The notes under the pieces are model-generated. The model was not told where the DNA came from. It saw only the letters and a list, made by a program, of their open reading frames with translations, and ran no database searches. The translations under genes and the position numbers were made by a program. From a virus, in IMG/VR virus record IMGVR_UViG_3300025131_000328, positions 1 through 27,506 of that record: a DNA stretch of 27,506 nt. One strand, 5' to 3'. This document shows, one piece after another, positions 6,622 through 15,245 of this stretch (positions are counted from its first letter, which is position 1; each line of letters starts with the position of its first letter).

Positions 6622-9600
6622 TAAGAAAAAAATATAAAGTTGATTTTAATAATATATCAACAATCCTACATGTTAGTGATATTCACATTAGGAATTTTAA
6701 AAGACACAAGGAATATCGTAGCGTATTTAAAAGGTTATATAAGCAGGCCAGAGAACTTCCAGAAAACAGTATAATATATATCGGAGGAGATGTTGTTCAC
6801 AATAAGACTGATATTTCACCAGAGCTACTTTCTATGACTTCGGAGTTTTTAAATAGCTTAGCAAACATAAGAAAAACTATATTGATAGCAGGTAATCATG
6901 ACGCAAATCTTAATAATAAAAGCAGATTAGATTCTCTCTCCCCCATAATTAAAAATTTAAATAATCCAAACCTTTATTACTTAAGGGACACCGGTGTTTA
7001 TTCATTTGCGGATGTTGACTTTATTGTAATGTCAGTATTTGATAAGCCAGAAGATTATCCCAGAAGTGATTGCTCAAAAGCCAACACAAAAATTGCTCTT
7101 TATCATGGACCAATGAATTCTTCAATAACAGATGTGGGTTTTAAAATCAGAAATCCCGAAATGACCATAGACCGCTTTGATGGATTTGATATGGTTTTAT
7201 TGGGCGACATTCACAAGAAACAATTTCTGAATAAAGAAAAAACGATAGCATATTCATCGAGCCTTATTCAACAAAACTTTGGAGAAACTTTTGATGGTCA
7301 CGGATATATCATTTGGGATGTAAAAAATCGGAAACCTCTTTTTAAAGAGATGTTAAATGATTATGGTTATTATACTATAAATATAAAAGATGGTAAATGT
7401 CCTGATATATCCGATATTCCTAAAATGCCAAGAGTACGTTTGATAACAGAAAATACCTCTAATGCCGAAGTAAAAAAGATTCTCATTTCAATCCGGAAGA
7501 GATCCAAAATGCAGGATTATTTTGTTATAAGAAAAGAGAATTCATCGGAAATAAACAGAGGAACAAAAAAGGGTTTTGATTTGATTAGAAACCTAAGAGA
7601 CGTGGAATATCAAAATGTATTAATTGAAGATTATTTGAATCGTAATTCTTTTTTAGATGACTCTACTTTGAATGTTATAAAATCTATTAATAGAGAAATG
7701 AATCAACGATTGGTTGATATTGATGTTGGTAGGAACATAAATTGGAAGATAAAGAATTTTGAGTTTTCCAATATGTTTAGCTTTGGAGAAAAAAATAAAG
7801 TTGATTTCACAAAAATGAATGGGACGATTGGATTATTTGCAGCTAATCATATTGGAAAAAGCGCTTTATTAGATTCTATATGTTTTTGTTTGTTTGATAA
7901 ATGTAGTCGAGCTAGTAAGGCCGAAGACATAATGAATAATAAGAAAAGATCCTTTGATTGTAAAATAAATTTTGAAATAGAGGGGGTTGATTATTTTATT
8001 GAAAGAAAAGCTAGATATATTAAAAGTGGCCGGGGTAATGTAAGAGTAGATGTTGATTTTTGGATGAGTGGAGAAGATGGAGATGTTATTTCTTTGAATG
8101 GAGAACAGAGAAGAGATACAAACAAGAATATTCGTGGATATATTGGAAGTTACGAGGATTTTGTTCTGACGTCATTATCAGTTCAAAATGATAATACGGG
8201 ATTTATTGATAAGACCCAAACTGAGAGAAAAGATTTGCTAGGTCAGTTTATGGATTTGAATGTTTTTGAAGAATTATATCAGAATGCTAATGATGAGATT
8301 AGGGATATCACTGTATTGCTTAATGATTTTAGGAATAATGATTTTACTAACAAGCTTGCAGAATGTGAAGTTTTAGCTAAGAATAAAAAAATTGACTATA
8401 ATATTTTAGAAAAAGAAAAAACCTCAAAGATTCGAGAACGTAATAAAATAAATGAAAAAATATTAAATCAAACTAAAAAACTAATTACTATAGATGGCGG
8501 AGAATTAGACCTTGAAAAGCTTCAATTAGAAAAGAAAGATGTAAGTAATTCAATAAAATCTGGAGAGGGTTTTTTAGTAAATGTTAAATCGGACTATCAA
8601 GATACAGAAGAAAAAATAAAACAGTTAAAGGTGCAATTTAGATCTTATTCCGGTAACTTAAGGAGCAAATATGACGAATATCTTAATATAGAAAAACAAT
8701 TATTAGGTAAGGGTTCAGATTTGGATCAAATCAAGATTATAGTAAAGAATAAACTAGATAAACTTAAAAAATTAGAAGAACACAAATATGATCCAAATTG
8801 TGATTATTGTATAAATAATATTTTTGTCAAAGATGCAATTAAAACTAAAGAAGAATTGAATCATGATAAAATAAAAGTGTCTAATATTCTAAAAGTTCTT
8901 GAAAGCTTAAAAGAATCTATATCCAAATTAAATGGAGTCAAAGAAAAATATAATGAAAAGTTAGATTTAGAAATTTTGATAAGGACCGAAGAATCTACCT
9001 TAAATAAATCAAAAGATTCCATATATAGTATAAAAACAAAATTAGCTTTAAATGAAAAAAGATTTGAAGAAGTTTTAAATCTTATTGATAAAATTCATAA
9101 AAATAAAAGGGACATAGAAAGAAATTCTAAAATTTCAAAAAATATAGAAGCTTTAGAAGTAGATCGAAATACTGTTAATACGAGAATAAATGAATTAGAT
9201 TCAAATCTCATCGATCTTTATGGGAAAATTAAAGTAGCAGAAACCACAATAACTTCTATTAATTCATCTATAGAAGAAGCTGGAAATCTTGAAGAAAAAT
9301 ATAAAGCCTATGAGCATTATTTGAGAAGCATAAAAAGAAATGGAATTCCATACGAACTGATTTCGAATGCTTTGCCATACTTAGAAGAGGAAGTTAACTC
9401 CATATTATCTCAGATGGTAGAATTCAATGTTAAATTTGAAACGGATGGAAAAAATATAAATACCATAATAGATTATGGTACTGCTGGAAGTTGGTCATTA
9501 AATCTGACTTCTGGGATGGAAAAATTTATAGCTTCTTTGGCTATTAGGGTTTCACTTATAAGTCTTACTAATTTACCATGTCCCAATTTTATAGCTATTG

Positions 9601-9779
9601 ATGAGGGGTTTGGAAATTTAGATCCCGAGAATATTAATTCCATGAACACTCTTTTTAACTATTTAAAAAATTACTTTGATTTTATATTAATAATTTCTCA
9701 TATTGATACAATGAAAGATACTACCGAGGACTTAATTGAGATTAATAAGATCGGAGATTATAGTTTAGTTAATTATTAA
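6618..9779 (+). CDS. Fused SbcD-SbcC recombination nuclease (gp47-gp46 fusion)
   Basis: A 1053-residue single frame containing both subunits of the Mre11/Rad50-type complex. Residues about 10-330 are the metallophosphoesterase: VSDIHI, GGDVVHN, AGNHD, YHGPMN, LGDIHKKQ. Residues from about 375 are the SMC-like ATPase: Walker A AANHIGKS with Lys414, a long coiled coil, a zinc hook Cys728-x2-Cys731 (CDYC), a second coil, the ABC signature LTSGMEK (963-969), Walker B IAIDEGFGNLD (Asp995, Glu996), and IISHID. In T4 these are separate proteins (gp47 nuclease, gp46 ATPase) that resect DNA ends for recombination-dependent replication. The start is a TTG overlapping the primase stop, since no in-frame ATG precedes the VSDIHI motif. 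The first P-loop Gly is Ala, a mild deviation. Confidence 0.95.
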   Translation: MIRKKYKVDFNNISTILHVSDIHIRNFKRHKEYRSVFKRLYKQARELPENSIIYIGGDVVHNKTDISPELLSMTSEFLNSLANIRKTILIAGNHDANLNNKSRLDSLSPIIKNLNNPNLYYLRDTGVYSFADVDFIVMSVFDKPEDYPRSDCSKANTKIALYHGPMNSSITDVGFKIRNPEMTIDRFDGFDMVLLGDIHKKQFLNKEKTIAYSSSLIQQNFGETFDGHGYIIWDVKNRKPLFKEMLNDYGYYTINIKDGKCPDISDIPKMPRVRLITENTSNAEVKKILISIRKRSKMQDYFVIRKENSSEINRGTKKGFDLIRNLRDVEYQNVLIEDYLNRNSFLDDSTLNVIKSINREMNQRLVDIDVGRNINWKIKNFEFSNMFSFGEKNKVDFTKMNGTIGLFAANHIGKSALLDSICFCLFDKCSRASKAEDIMNNKKRSFDCKINFEIEGVDYFIERKARYIKSGRGNVRVDVDFWMSGEDGDVISLNGEQRRDTNKNIRGYIGSYEDFVLTSLSVQNDNTGFIDKTQTERKDLLGQFMDLNVFEELYQNANDEIRDITVLLNDFRNNDFTNKLAECEVLAKNKKIDYNILEKEKTSKIRERNKINEKILNQTKKLITIDGGELDLEKLQLEKKDVSNSIKSGEGFLVNVKSDYQDTEEKIKQLKVQFRSYSGNLRSKYDEYLNIEKQLLGKGSDLDQIKIIVKNKLDKLKKLEEHKYDPNCDYCINNIFVKDAIKTKEELNHDKIKVSNILKVLESLKESISKLNGVKEKYNEKLDLEILIRTEESTLNKSKDSIYSIKTKLALNEKRFEEVLNLIDKIHKNKRDIERNSKISKNIEALEVDRNTVNTRINELDSNLIDLYGKIKVAETTITSINSSIEEAGNLEEKYKAYEHYLRSIKRNGIPYELISNALPYLEEEVNSILSQMVEFNVKFETDGKNINTIIDYGTAGSWSLNLTSGMEKFIASLAIRVSLISLTNLPCPNFIAIDEGFGNLDPENINSMNTLFNYLKNYFDFILIISHIDTMKDTTEDLIEINKIGDYSLVNY

Positions 9780-9780
9780 A

Positions 9781-9794
9781 TTGATATTTATAAC
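9781..9794 (+). promoter_or_regulatory. Recurrent intergenic element (candidate late promoter) before fibre gene
   Basis: TTGATATTTATAAC lies in the 54-base gap between the SbcDC fusion and the fibre-like gene, about 40 bases before its ATG. The core GATATTTAT recurs in gaps at 14136, 16414, 19912 and 27019. Confidence 0.4.
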
Positions 9795-9833
9795 TGCATT
9801 TATTAATTTATTATTTTAGGATTTCAGAATAGA

Positions 9834-11591
9834 ATGGCACAAAAAATTCTTCGAAGATATTTAGAGAAAATTCCCGTTTCCGTAGAGGATAATAGTCTTA
9901 ATTCACCAGATTATTTTGGATTTGATCCAGATTCCCTACCAGGATTTTTTCGTCTTGGAATAAACAAGATTATTTCTAAACCCAATATAGATAATTTGCA
10001 AATAAATAGTGAAATTGAAATGGAAGCTATTGATGGTGAGGGATATGCATTACCGTTTACAGTAGAGGGTAAAATAGATTCAGCTGATAAAGTGGTATTA
10101 AATTTAAGAGTTAGTGAAGATACTCCAATATATAATTTAAAGCTTTATTTTGTTGGAACTCTAAAAGATGGTTCAAAAGTCCGATGGTATAGAACATTTA
10201 CCGTTAATAGAGAAGGCGTTAAATTTTTTGGATCTCCTTCTGGTTCATTAATTACGGGTTCATTTTTTATTGGTAGAGCTCCTGGAAGGGGGATGGAGAT
10301 GTCTGGTAAGAGGTCTTCATTTATTAAATCAACTGACTATCAGGGCTTTAATTTGGCCACAGGTTCTCAAGCTCCTTCTGGTTTTATAATGTTTAGTGGA
10401 TCGGTGCTTCCAACATCTGGAGACGATTATAAGGGTGTTGGTTTAGAGTTGGTATCTGGAAATAAACATTATTTTAGATTCCGATCAAGTCCGGGAGCTT
10501 TAGAAATAAAAACTGATAATATTGATATAAGTGGTAGCAATGTTAAGATAAATACTCCATCATTTTTCCTTGGCAGTAGAAATCCTCCTGCTATGCTAAG
10601 CGGATCTAATGGTATATTGGAAATTAGCTCTTCAAAATTTTCTTTAGATGTTGGAGGTGGTATTTCGGCAAGTGCAGCGGTATTTCAAAACAGCTGTAAA
10701 GCAGATATGTTTATCTATAGAGAAACTAAAATAAGTCCATCCGGCGTAAATGCTGATAATCATCTATTAAATAAGTATGTCTATGGCAGCAGAAATTATA
10801 TTGTTTTGGAAATGACCGGCAGCTCTGATTATGGAGGTCCTGATACCGGTCATTTCATAAGAATCCAAGGTTTAACAGGAACCTATTCTCCCTTAGCCGA
10901 AGAATATCCAATTGGGGCAATTAATATTGCTGGGCCCGGAGATAATAAATACGTTTCCTTTATTATGATAGAAAATGCTATGGGGTCTGGTAATAAACTA
11001 TATTTTGCTCATGGCAAAACCCATCCGGCCGGTGGCAACATTGAAATTCTGAAATCAGATACTGATGATTGGACAGAAAAATCTTGGAATCAAACAACTG
11101 CCTCAGCTGAAGGAGCTTATTCCGGTCTTTTAGCTTTAGATCATGGAGCTCGACTTTTATTTTATAAATCTGAATTTGATTGGAGAATACAATCTACTTC
11201 TGAATATAATCATATAGCACCATCATTTTATTCTGGATCTCACCATGGTAATACAAGTCAAACAACAGCTATTAACGCTTATGGGGATATTGATGTTACT
11301 AGTGGAAATATATACACAACTGGAAATATAAGTGCAAGCGGGCATATAAGCGCCTCTTCAGGCCATTTTGGAACAATATCAACAACAGTAGCGGATAATA
11401 TTTTTACTTCTGGTCATATAACAGCCTCTGGAAATTTAGAAGTTGCAGGAGATATAAGCGGAAGTAGTCTTGCAACCTTCAAAAGCTTACGTTTGGATTA
11501 TGATTCTTTACCAACCTCGGATCCAGCTGTTGCAGGAGTAATTTATATCAACCCCAGTGATAATAGTTTACATATATCTCAAGGGGGATAA
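9834..11591 (+). CDS. Tail-fibre-like or virion surface protein
   Basis: A 585-residue protein rich in Ser/Gly/Ala. The N-terminal part has MAQKILRRYLEKIPVSVED and a beta-type domain to about residue 125, followed by a fibrous region. The C-terminal third carries short beta-helix-like repeats (GNISASGHISASSGHFG, SGHITASGNLEVAGDISGSS). It ends with LPTSDPAVAGVIYINPSDNS and LHISQGG, a terminus I associate with phage fibre and neck proteins, where the LPTSDP block recurs across unrelated fibres. It is therefore likely a receptor-binding fibre or decoration protein of the virion. No lyase or peptidase motif is apparent. It is preceded by a candidate late-promoter element and an AGGAT site about 12 bases before the ATG. 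Confidence 0.75.
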   Translation: MAQKILRRYLEKIPVSVEDNSLNSPDYFGFDPDSLPGFFRLGINKIISKPNIDNLQINSEIEMEAIDGEGYALPFTVEGKIDSADKVVLNLRVSEDTPIYNLKLYFVGTLKDGSKVRWYRTFTVNREGVKFFGSPSGSLITGSFFIGRAPGRGMEMSGKRSSFIKSTDYQGFNLATGSQAPSGFIMFSGSVLPTSGDDYKGVGLELVSGNKHYFRFRSSPGALEIKTDNIDISGSNVKINTPSFFLGSRNPPAMLSGSNGILEISSSKFSLDVGGGISASAAVFQNSCKADMFIYRETKISPSGVNADNHLLNKYVYGSRNYIVLEMTGSSDYGGPDTGHFIRIQGLTGTYSPLAEEYPIGAINIAGPGDNKYVSFIMIENAMGSGNKLYFAHGKTHPAGGNIEILKSDTDDWTEKSWNQTTASAEGAYSGLLALDHGARLLFYKSEFDWRIQSTSEYNHIAPSFYSGSHHGNTSQTTAINAYGDIDVTSGNIYTTGNISASGHISASSGHFGTISTTVADNIFTSGHITASGNLEVAGDISGSSLATFKSLRLDYDSLPTSDPAVAGVIYINPSDNSLHISQGG

Positions 11592-11602
11592 AAATAATAA
11601 AA

Positions 11603-11616
11603 GTAATATTTATAAC
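11603..11616 (+). promoter_or_regulatory. Recurrent intergenic element (variant)
   Basis: GTAATATTTATAAC in the 43-base gap before the 829-residue gene matches the element at 9781-9794 at 11 of 14 positions (ATATTTATAAC identical). An AAAAGGAA ribosome-binding site follows. Confidence 0.35.
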
Positions 11617-11634
11617 AAATAAAAGGAATAGAAA

Positions 11635-14124
11635 ATGCCGTTAGGAAAATGGTTAATAAATAGATTAATTTCTGAAGACAAGGATATTAAAACAATAGTG
11701 GCTATTTACCCGGGTCGATTCCAACCCATGGGCAAACATCATGCTGAGACTTTTAAGGGGTTACGCAAAAAATTTGATGATGCTTATATTGCAACAAGCG
11801 GTAAAGTTGATTTACCAAAATCACCATTTAACTTTAATGAGAAAAAGAAGATTATAAATTCTTATGGCATATCAAATATTGTCCAAGTTAAAAACCCATA
11901 CAAAGCAGAAGAGATTCTTAAAAAATATGATCCTGAAACTACTGCAGCAGTATTTATGGTTGGACAAAAAGATGCAAGTCGCCTTGGTGGTAAATTCTTT
12001 AGACCTTGGAAAGGAAAGGCCGAGGTTGGATATGAAGATGGTGCTTATACATTAATAGCTCCTCATAAATCTCTTAGTGTTCCCGGGTATGGTGAAATGA
12101 GTGGAACAACAATCAGAACTGCATTGGGTGATAAGTCTTTGGATCCTAAAGAAAAGAAAAAATTATTTAAGGATATTTTTGGTCACACAAAGAATTATGA
12201 TTTGATTGTTAAAAAATTAGGAAGTCTTCAAGAATCTCTGATAGAAAAATTTGTAATCAAATCGGATTTTAAAAAGATATTGAGTGAAGCAACTAGTACT
12301 GTTGGTTTGGGAGGAGGAATGGTTGATGATGGTCCAGTAACTGTATTTTCATCTTTTAAAGGGTATTCATCGAAGGGAGATTTTTATGCTAAGCAGATTG
12401 GATGGACAGTAGTAGATTATATATTATCTGGAGCAAAAGAAGTAAAGATAACACCAGATCGTAAGATCGATCCCGTAACATATTTCCCCGCTGGAGTTGC
12501 TGGAAAAAAAACACCCATCAATCCAATAGATTTAAAATCAACTCCAGCATATAAAGCCTACGTAAAGAGAATATCTAATATAGCTTTACGGCTTGGATAT
12601 AAGTTTTTAGATTTTATGGGAGCAGAAGACTCCAAAGAGAAAAAGACTTTTGACAAAGAAAAAATAAAAGAGCCAGATAAATCAATTAAGACACCGACAA
12701 ACTTATCAGAAAGATTGTTGGATCCCGGTATTTGGAAATCTATAATGGAGACTATTACTCTTCCGGTTGAAATTGGTGATACAGTTTATATGGGCAAATT
12801 TAAAAATAAAAAAGTTGTTGTTAAAACTATAAGTTGGAACGAAAAGGGAGATTTGTTGATCAATGGTAAGTCTGCCATGAGAATGAGAATACCTCCCAAG
12901 CCAAACATTTTTGATGGAGTTGTTATAACGGAGGGTGGAGCTTATGGTCATATGGCTCATCCGTTTGATGATAGAGGATTGACCTTTGGTGATTTTAAAA
13001 ATATTATTGAGCTATCACTACAAGGTCAATTGGATCTAGAAAGTAGTGCAACAGAAAAAACTGATGGACAAAATCTATTTATTACCTGGTCGGATGGAAA
13101 ACTAAAAGCAGCTAGAAGTACTGGAGATGTCAAACGTGGTGGCATGGACGTTAAGGCCGTAGCTTCAAAATTTAAGGGCAGAGGAAATATTGAAAAAGCA
13201 TTTAACTTTGCAATGAATGATTTATCCAAGGCAATAGGTGGTTTAAGTGATAAACAAAAAGCTAAAATATTTGATGGTGGAAACAATTGGGTTAATATGG
13301 AGATCATGTACCCTGCATCTCCGAATGTAATTGTATATGATGCACCACATCTTCAGTTTCACAATGTTTTAAAATATAAAGATGGCAAGGCAATTGGAGC
13401 TGTATCAGATGGAGCTCGAATTTTGGCCGGGATGATACAGCAGATAAATGCAAATGTTCAAAAAAGTTTTAGCGTAATAGGTCCACAGATTCTCAAGGTA
13501 AAACCCCATCAAGATTTTGGAGCCAAGAGATCATATTTCAATTCTAAATTAGATAAGTTAAAATCTAAATTTGGATTATCTGATGCTGCTACATTTTCAG
13601 AATATCATCAGACGTGGTGGGAAGATTATGTAGATAAAAATTTTCCAGGAATAGAAAATGCCATAAAAATGGGATTGGTTAAGCGATGGGCTTTTAATGA
13701 TAAGAGTTATAGACTAAATCTAAAAACCATACCAGATAAAGAACTTCTTAATAAAATTAAATCATTAGATAAGGTTAAGGTTGAACAACAGGTTAAAAAG
13801 AATATGTTACCATTTGAAAATTTATTTTTTGAATTGGGTGCTGAAGTCCTCAAGAATGCAGAAGGATTTTTAGCTGCTAATCCTGACAAATCTGTACAAG
13901 CTATAAGAAAGCAAGTTGCTAAAGCAATAAGAGATGTTAGGAAGGGTGGAGACCTTAAAAAATTAAATAAAGTTAAGGAACAGTTGGCCAAGATACAAGC
14001 TATAGGTGGATTTGATAAGATAGTGCCATCAGAAGGACTTGTTTTTATTTATAAGGGAAATACTTATAAGCTCACAGGAGCATTTGCGAGCATCAATCAA
14101 ATTACGGGATTAATGACTTTTTAA
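11635..14124 (+). CDS. NMN-adenylyltransferase-like domain fused to ligase-type nucleotidyltransferase-like domain
   Basis: An 829-residue protein. Residues about 20-190 form a cytidylyltransferase/NMNAT-type Rossmann domain: GRFQPMGKHHAETF (27-40), corresponding to GRFQPxHxGH but with the first His and the Gly replaced, and MSGTTIRTAL (Ser156-Arg161), the SGTxIR motif. Residues about 218-330 are an unrecognised domain. The C-terminal part has the ordered motifs of the DNA/RNA ligase superfamily: Lys475-Thr-Asp-Gly (EKTDGQNLFITW), Glu556 in VNMEIMYP, EGLVFIYKG with Glu800, and YKL with Lys812. Similar KxDGxN proteins occur uncharacterised in T4-like marine phages. The 325-residue span from KTDG to EGLV is longer than usual, and only 17 residues follow the last motif, so there is no OB fold. 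NAD(H)-linked nucleic-acid chemistry is inferred; this is not proof of ligase activity. Confidence 0.7.
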   Translation: MPLGKWLINRLISEDKDIKTIVAIYPGRFQPMGKHHAETFKGLRKKFDDAYIATSGKVDLPKSPFNFNEKKKIINSYGISNIVQVKNPYKAEEILKKYDPETTAAVFMVGQKDASRLGGKFFRPWKGKAEVGYEDGAYTLIAPHKSLSVPGYGEMSGTTIRTALGDKSLDPKEKKKLFKDIFGHTKNYDLIVKKLGSLQESLIEKFVIKSDFKKILSEATSTVGLGGGMVDDGPVTVFSSFKGYSSKGDFYAKQIGWTVVDYILSGAKEVKITPDRKIDPVTYFPAGVAGKKTPINPIDLKSTPAYKAYVKRISNIALRLGYKFLDFMGAEDSKEKKTFDKEKIKEPDKSIKTPTNLSERLLDPGIWKSIMETITLPVEIGDTVYMGKFKNKKVVVKTISWNEKGDLLINGKSAMRMRIPPKPNIFDGVVITEGGAYGHMAHPFDDRGLTFGDFKNIIELSLQGQLDLESSATEKTDGQNLFITWSDGKLKAARSTGDVKRGGMDVKAVASKFKGRGNIEKAFNFAMNDLSKAIGGLSDKQKAKIFDGGNNWVNMEIMYPASPNVIVYDAPHLQFHNVLKYKDGKAIGAVSDGARILAGMIQQINANVQKSFSVIGPQILKVKPHQDFGAKRSYFNSKLDKLKSKFGLSDAATFSEYHQTWWEDYVDKNFPGIENAIKMGLVKRWAFNDKSYRLNLKTIPDKELLNKIKSLDKVKVEQQVKKNMLPFENLFFELGAEVLKNAEGFLAANPDKSVQAIRKQVAKAIRDVRKGGDLKKLNKVKEQLAKIQAIGGFDKIVPSEGLVFIYKGNTYKLTGAFASINQITGLMTF

Positions 14125-14132
14125 TCTAAAGT

Positions 14133-14150
14133 TTTGATATTTATTTATAC
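14133..14150 (+). promoter_or_regulatory. Recurrent intergenic element
   Basis: TTTGATATTTATTTATAC ends 5 bases before the ATG at 14156, in a 31-base gap. It contains the exact GATATTTAT core. Confidence 0.35.
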
Positions 14151-14155
14151 AAATC

Positions 14156-14725
14156 ATGAAGAAAAATATAAAAGAATCTAAAGTTCAAAGGATGAGAAAT
14201 ATTGTCATGGGAAACCACCATGATAAAACTAAAACTCAATCCGGATGGAAAAAATATAAAAATGAAGAACGTGTAGAGGGTGATGTTTGGGACGAAGGTG
14301 GAAAAACCTGGACAATAAAGAATGGAATAAAGCAAAATATTACTAAAATGGATAAGATTCGTGAATTGACTAAAATTCCCCCATTTTGTCCAGTATCTGG
14401 TAAGCCAATTAAAACCATATATGATAAATTTTGTTATAAAAAATATAAAATGGGATGGGAAGCTTGGATTGAACAAGAAACCAATAAAAAAATAAATAAA
14501 ACTTGGGAAGAAGATATAAAAGAAAGAAGTCTTAAGAATAAGTATGCATGGCTCAAGGACATAAGAGAAGAATTTGAAGAGTGGGTTAAAGAAGATCCTT
14601 CTCGAAAATTTATAACGGAGAATGGTCAAATTGAAGATTGGTCTTGCGGATTAAATAAAGAAAAAACTAAAAAAGAATTTTATAAAAAAGCAAAGAAATT
14701 TGAAAAAAATTTAAAGAAAGAATAA
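14156..14725 (+). CDS. Conserved-looking basic/acidic protein of unknown function
   Basis: A 189-residue protein with no membrane segment and many Lys/Glu/Trp residues. The N-terminal half has RMRNIVMGNHHDKTKTQSG and EGDVWDEGGKTWTIKNG. A short Cys-containing patch (PPFCPVSGKPIKTIYDKFCY, about residues 75-94) has two Cys and could hold a metal only if completed by other residues, so a zinc site is not claimed. The C-terminal half is helical and highly charged (WEEDIKERSLKNKYAW, WVKEDPSRKF), ending in a Lys-rich helix. The WxxxGKTWTIKNGIKQ block looks like a small beta-hairpin seen in unnamed proteins of T4-like marine phages. It lies between a nucleotide-metabolism gene and the lysis-type cluster; the function is not recognised. 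Confidence 0.7.
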   Translation: MKKNIKESKVQRMRNIVMGNHHDKTKTQSGWKKYKNEERVEGDVWDEGGKTWTIKNGIKQNITKMDKIRELTKIPPFCPVSGKPIKTIYDKFCYKKYKMGWEAWIEQETNKKINKTWEEDIKERSLKNKYAWLKDIREEFEEWVKEDPSRKFITENGQIEDWSCGLNKEKTKKEFYKKAKKFEKNLKKE

Positions 14726-14729
14726 AATA

Positions 14730-15044
14730 ATGGGATCAGATTTATCAAACGATTTTAATAGGGTTGGACATCCTGGGAAATATTGGAAAGTAATAAAGCA
14801 TTCTGGTGGAATAACTGATTATACTGGGTCTTTATATGGTGCAGGAGCCATATATATAAGTGGGAGTGGTTTTTCTTCGGATGACTATGTAAGGTTGTCT
14901 GGTGGAGGTGATATATCTCTATTTGATTTAAGAAAGAATAGTTATTCGGATCTTTATGAACTTTCTGTTAGTCAAATCTCAAGTTCTGCTGTAAGTCCCG
15001 GAGTTTATGTGTTATTCACAAATAAACCAAGGGGGGTAATTTAA
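14730..15044 (+). CDS. Small Gly/Ser-rich protein, probably structural
   Basis: A 104-residue protein starting 4 bases after the previous stop and ending 1 base before the next ATG. It is rich in Gly, Ser and Tyr with beta-type patterning (YTGSLYGAGAIYISGSGF, LSGGGDISLFDLR). There is no signal peptide or membrane segment. Such compositions are common in small virion or neck-associated proteins; a role is inferred only from this and from the location. Confidence 0.65.
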   Translation: MGSDLSNDFNRVGHPGKYWKVIKHSGGITDYTGSLYGAGAIYISGSGFSSDDYVRLSGGGDISLFDLRKNSYSDLYELSVSQISSSAVSPGVYVLFTNKPRGVI

Positions 15045-15045
15045 A

Positions 15046-15240
15046 ATGGCAAAAGTAAAAGCGGCAGTTGATAAAATTCTATCAAGATTTATAAGTAAAA
15101 AATTAACAGTATGGTTGACAGCAACAGGTCTGTCTCTCTATGGTGGAGTAACTTCCGGAGATTGGGTTACCATTTCTATGGTTTATATTGGATCTCAAGC
15201 AGCTGTGGATTTAGTTGTTGCCCTTAAACAGCAACGGTAA
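15046..15240 (+). CDS. Holin-like small membrane protein
   Basis: A 64-residue protein with a basic N-terminus (MAKVKAAVDKILSRFISKK), two hydrophobic stretches (about residues 20-34 and 38-58) separated by a TSGDW turn, and a short basic C-terminus (KQQR). This size and topology fit two-TM holins, which permeabilise the inner membrane at lysis. It leads a run of four small membrane or coiled-coil genes. No endolysin is encoded in the window, so the lysis assignment is by architecture and neighbourhood only. Similar short proteins can also be general membrane components. Confidence 0.6.
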   Translation: MAKVKAAVDKILSRFISKKLTVWLTATGLSLYGGVTSGDWVTISMVYIGSQAAVDLVVALKQQR

Positions 15241-15245
15241 AGAAA

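Noticed and set aside
7374-7384. T4 late promoter boxes TATAAATA
   Set aside because: Matches seen here and elsewhere lie inside coding sequences and are not positioned before genes.
13026-13307. Antisense frame within the ligase-like gene
   Set aside because: Shadow of a strongly supported coding region with no promoter or ribosome-binding site.
14385-14450. Zinc finger in the 189-residue protein at 14156
   Set aside because: Only two Cys about 17 residues apart are visible, without a second pair of ligands.
14141-14629. Antisense 162-residue frame rich in Phe/Ile/Ser
   Set aside because: It is the complement of a Lys/Glu-rich coding gene; the composition is what the opposite strand of such a gene gives, and no gene elsewhere in the window is on the minus strand.
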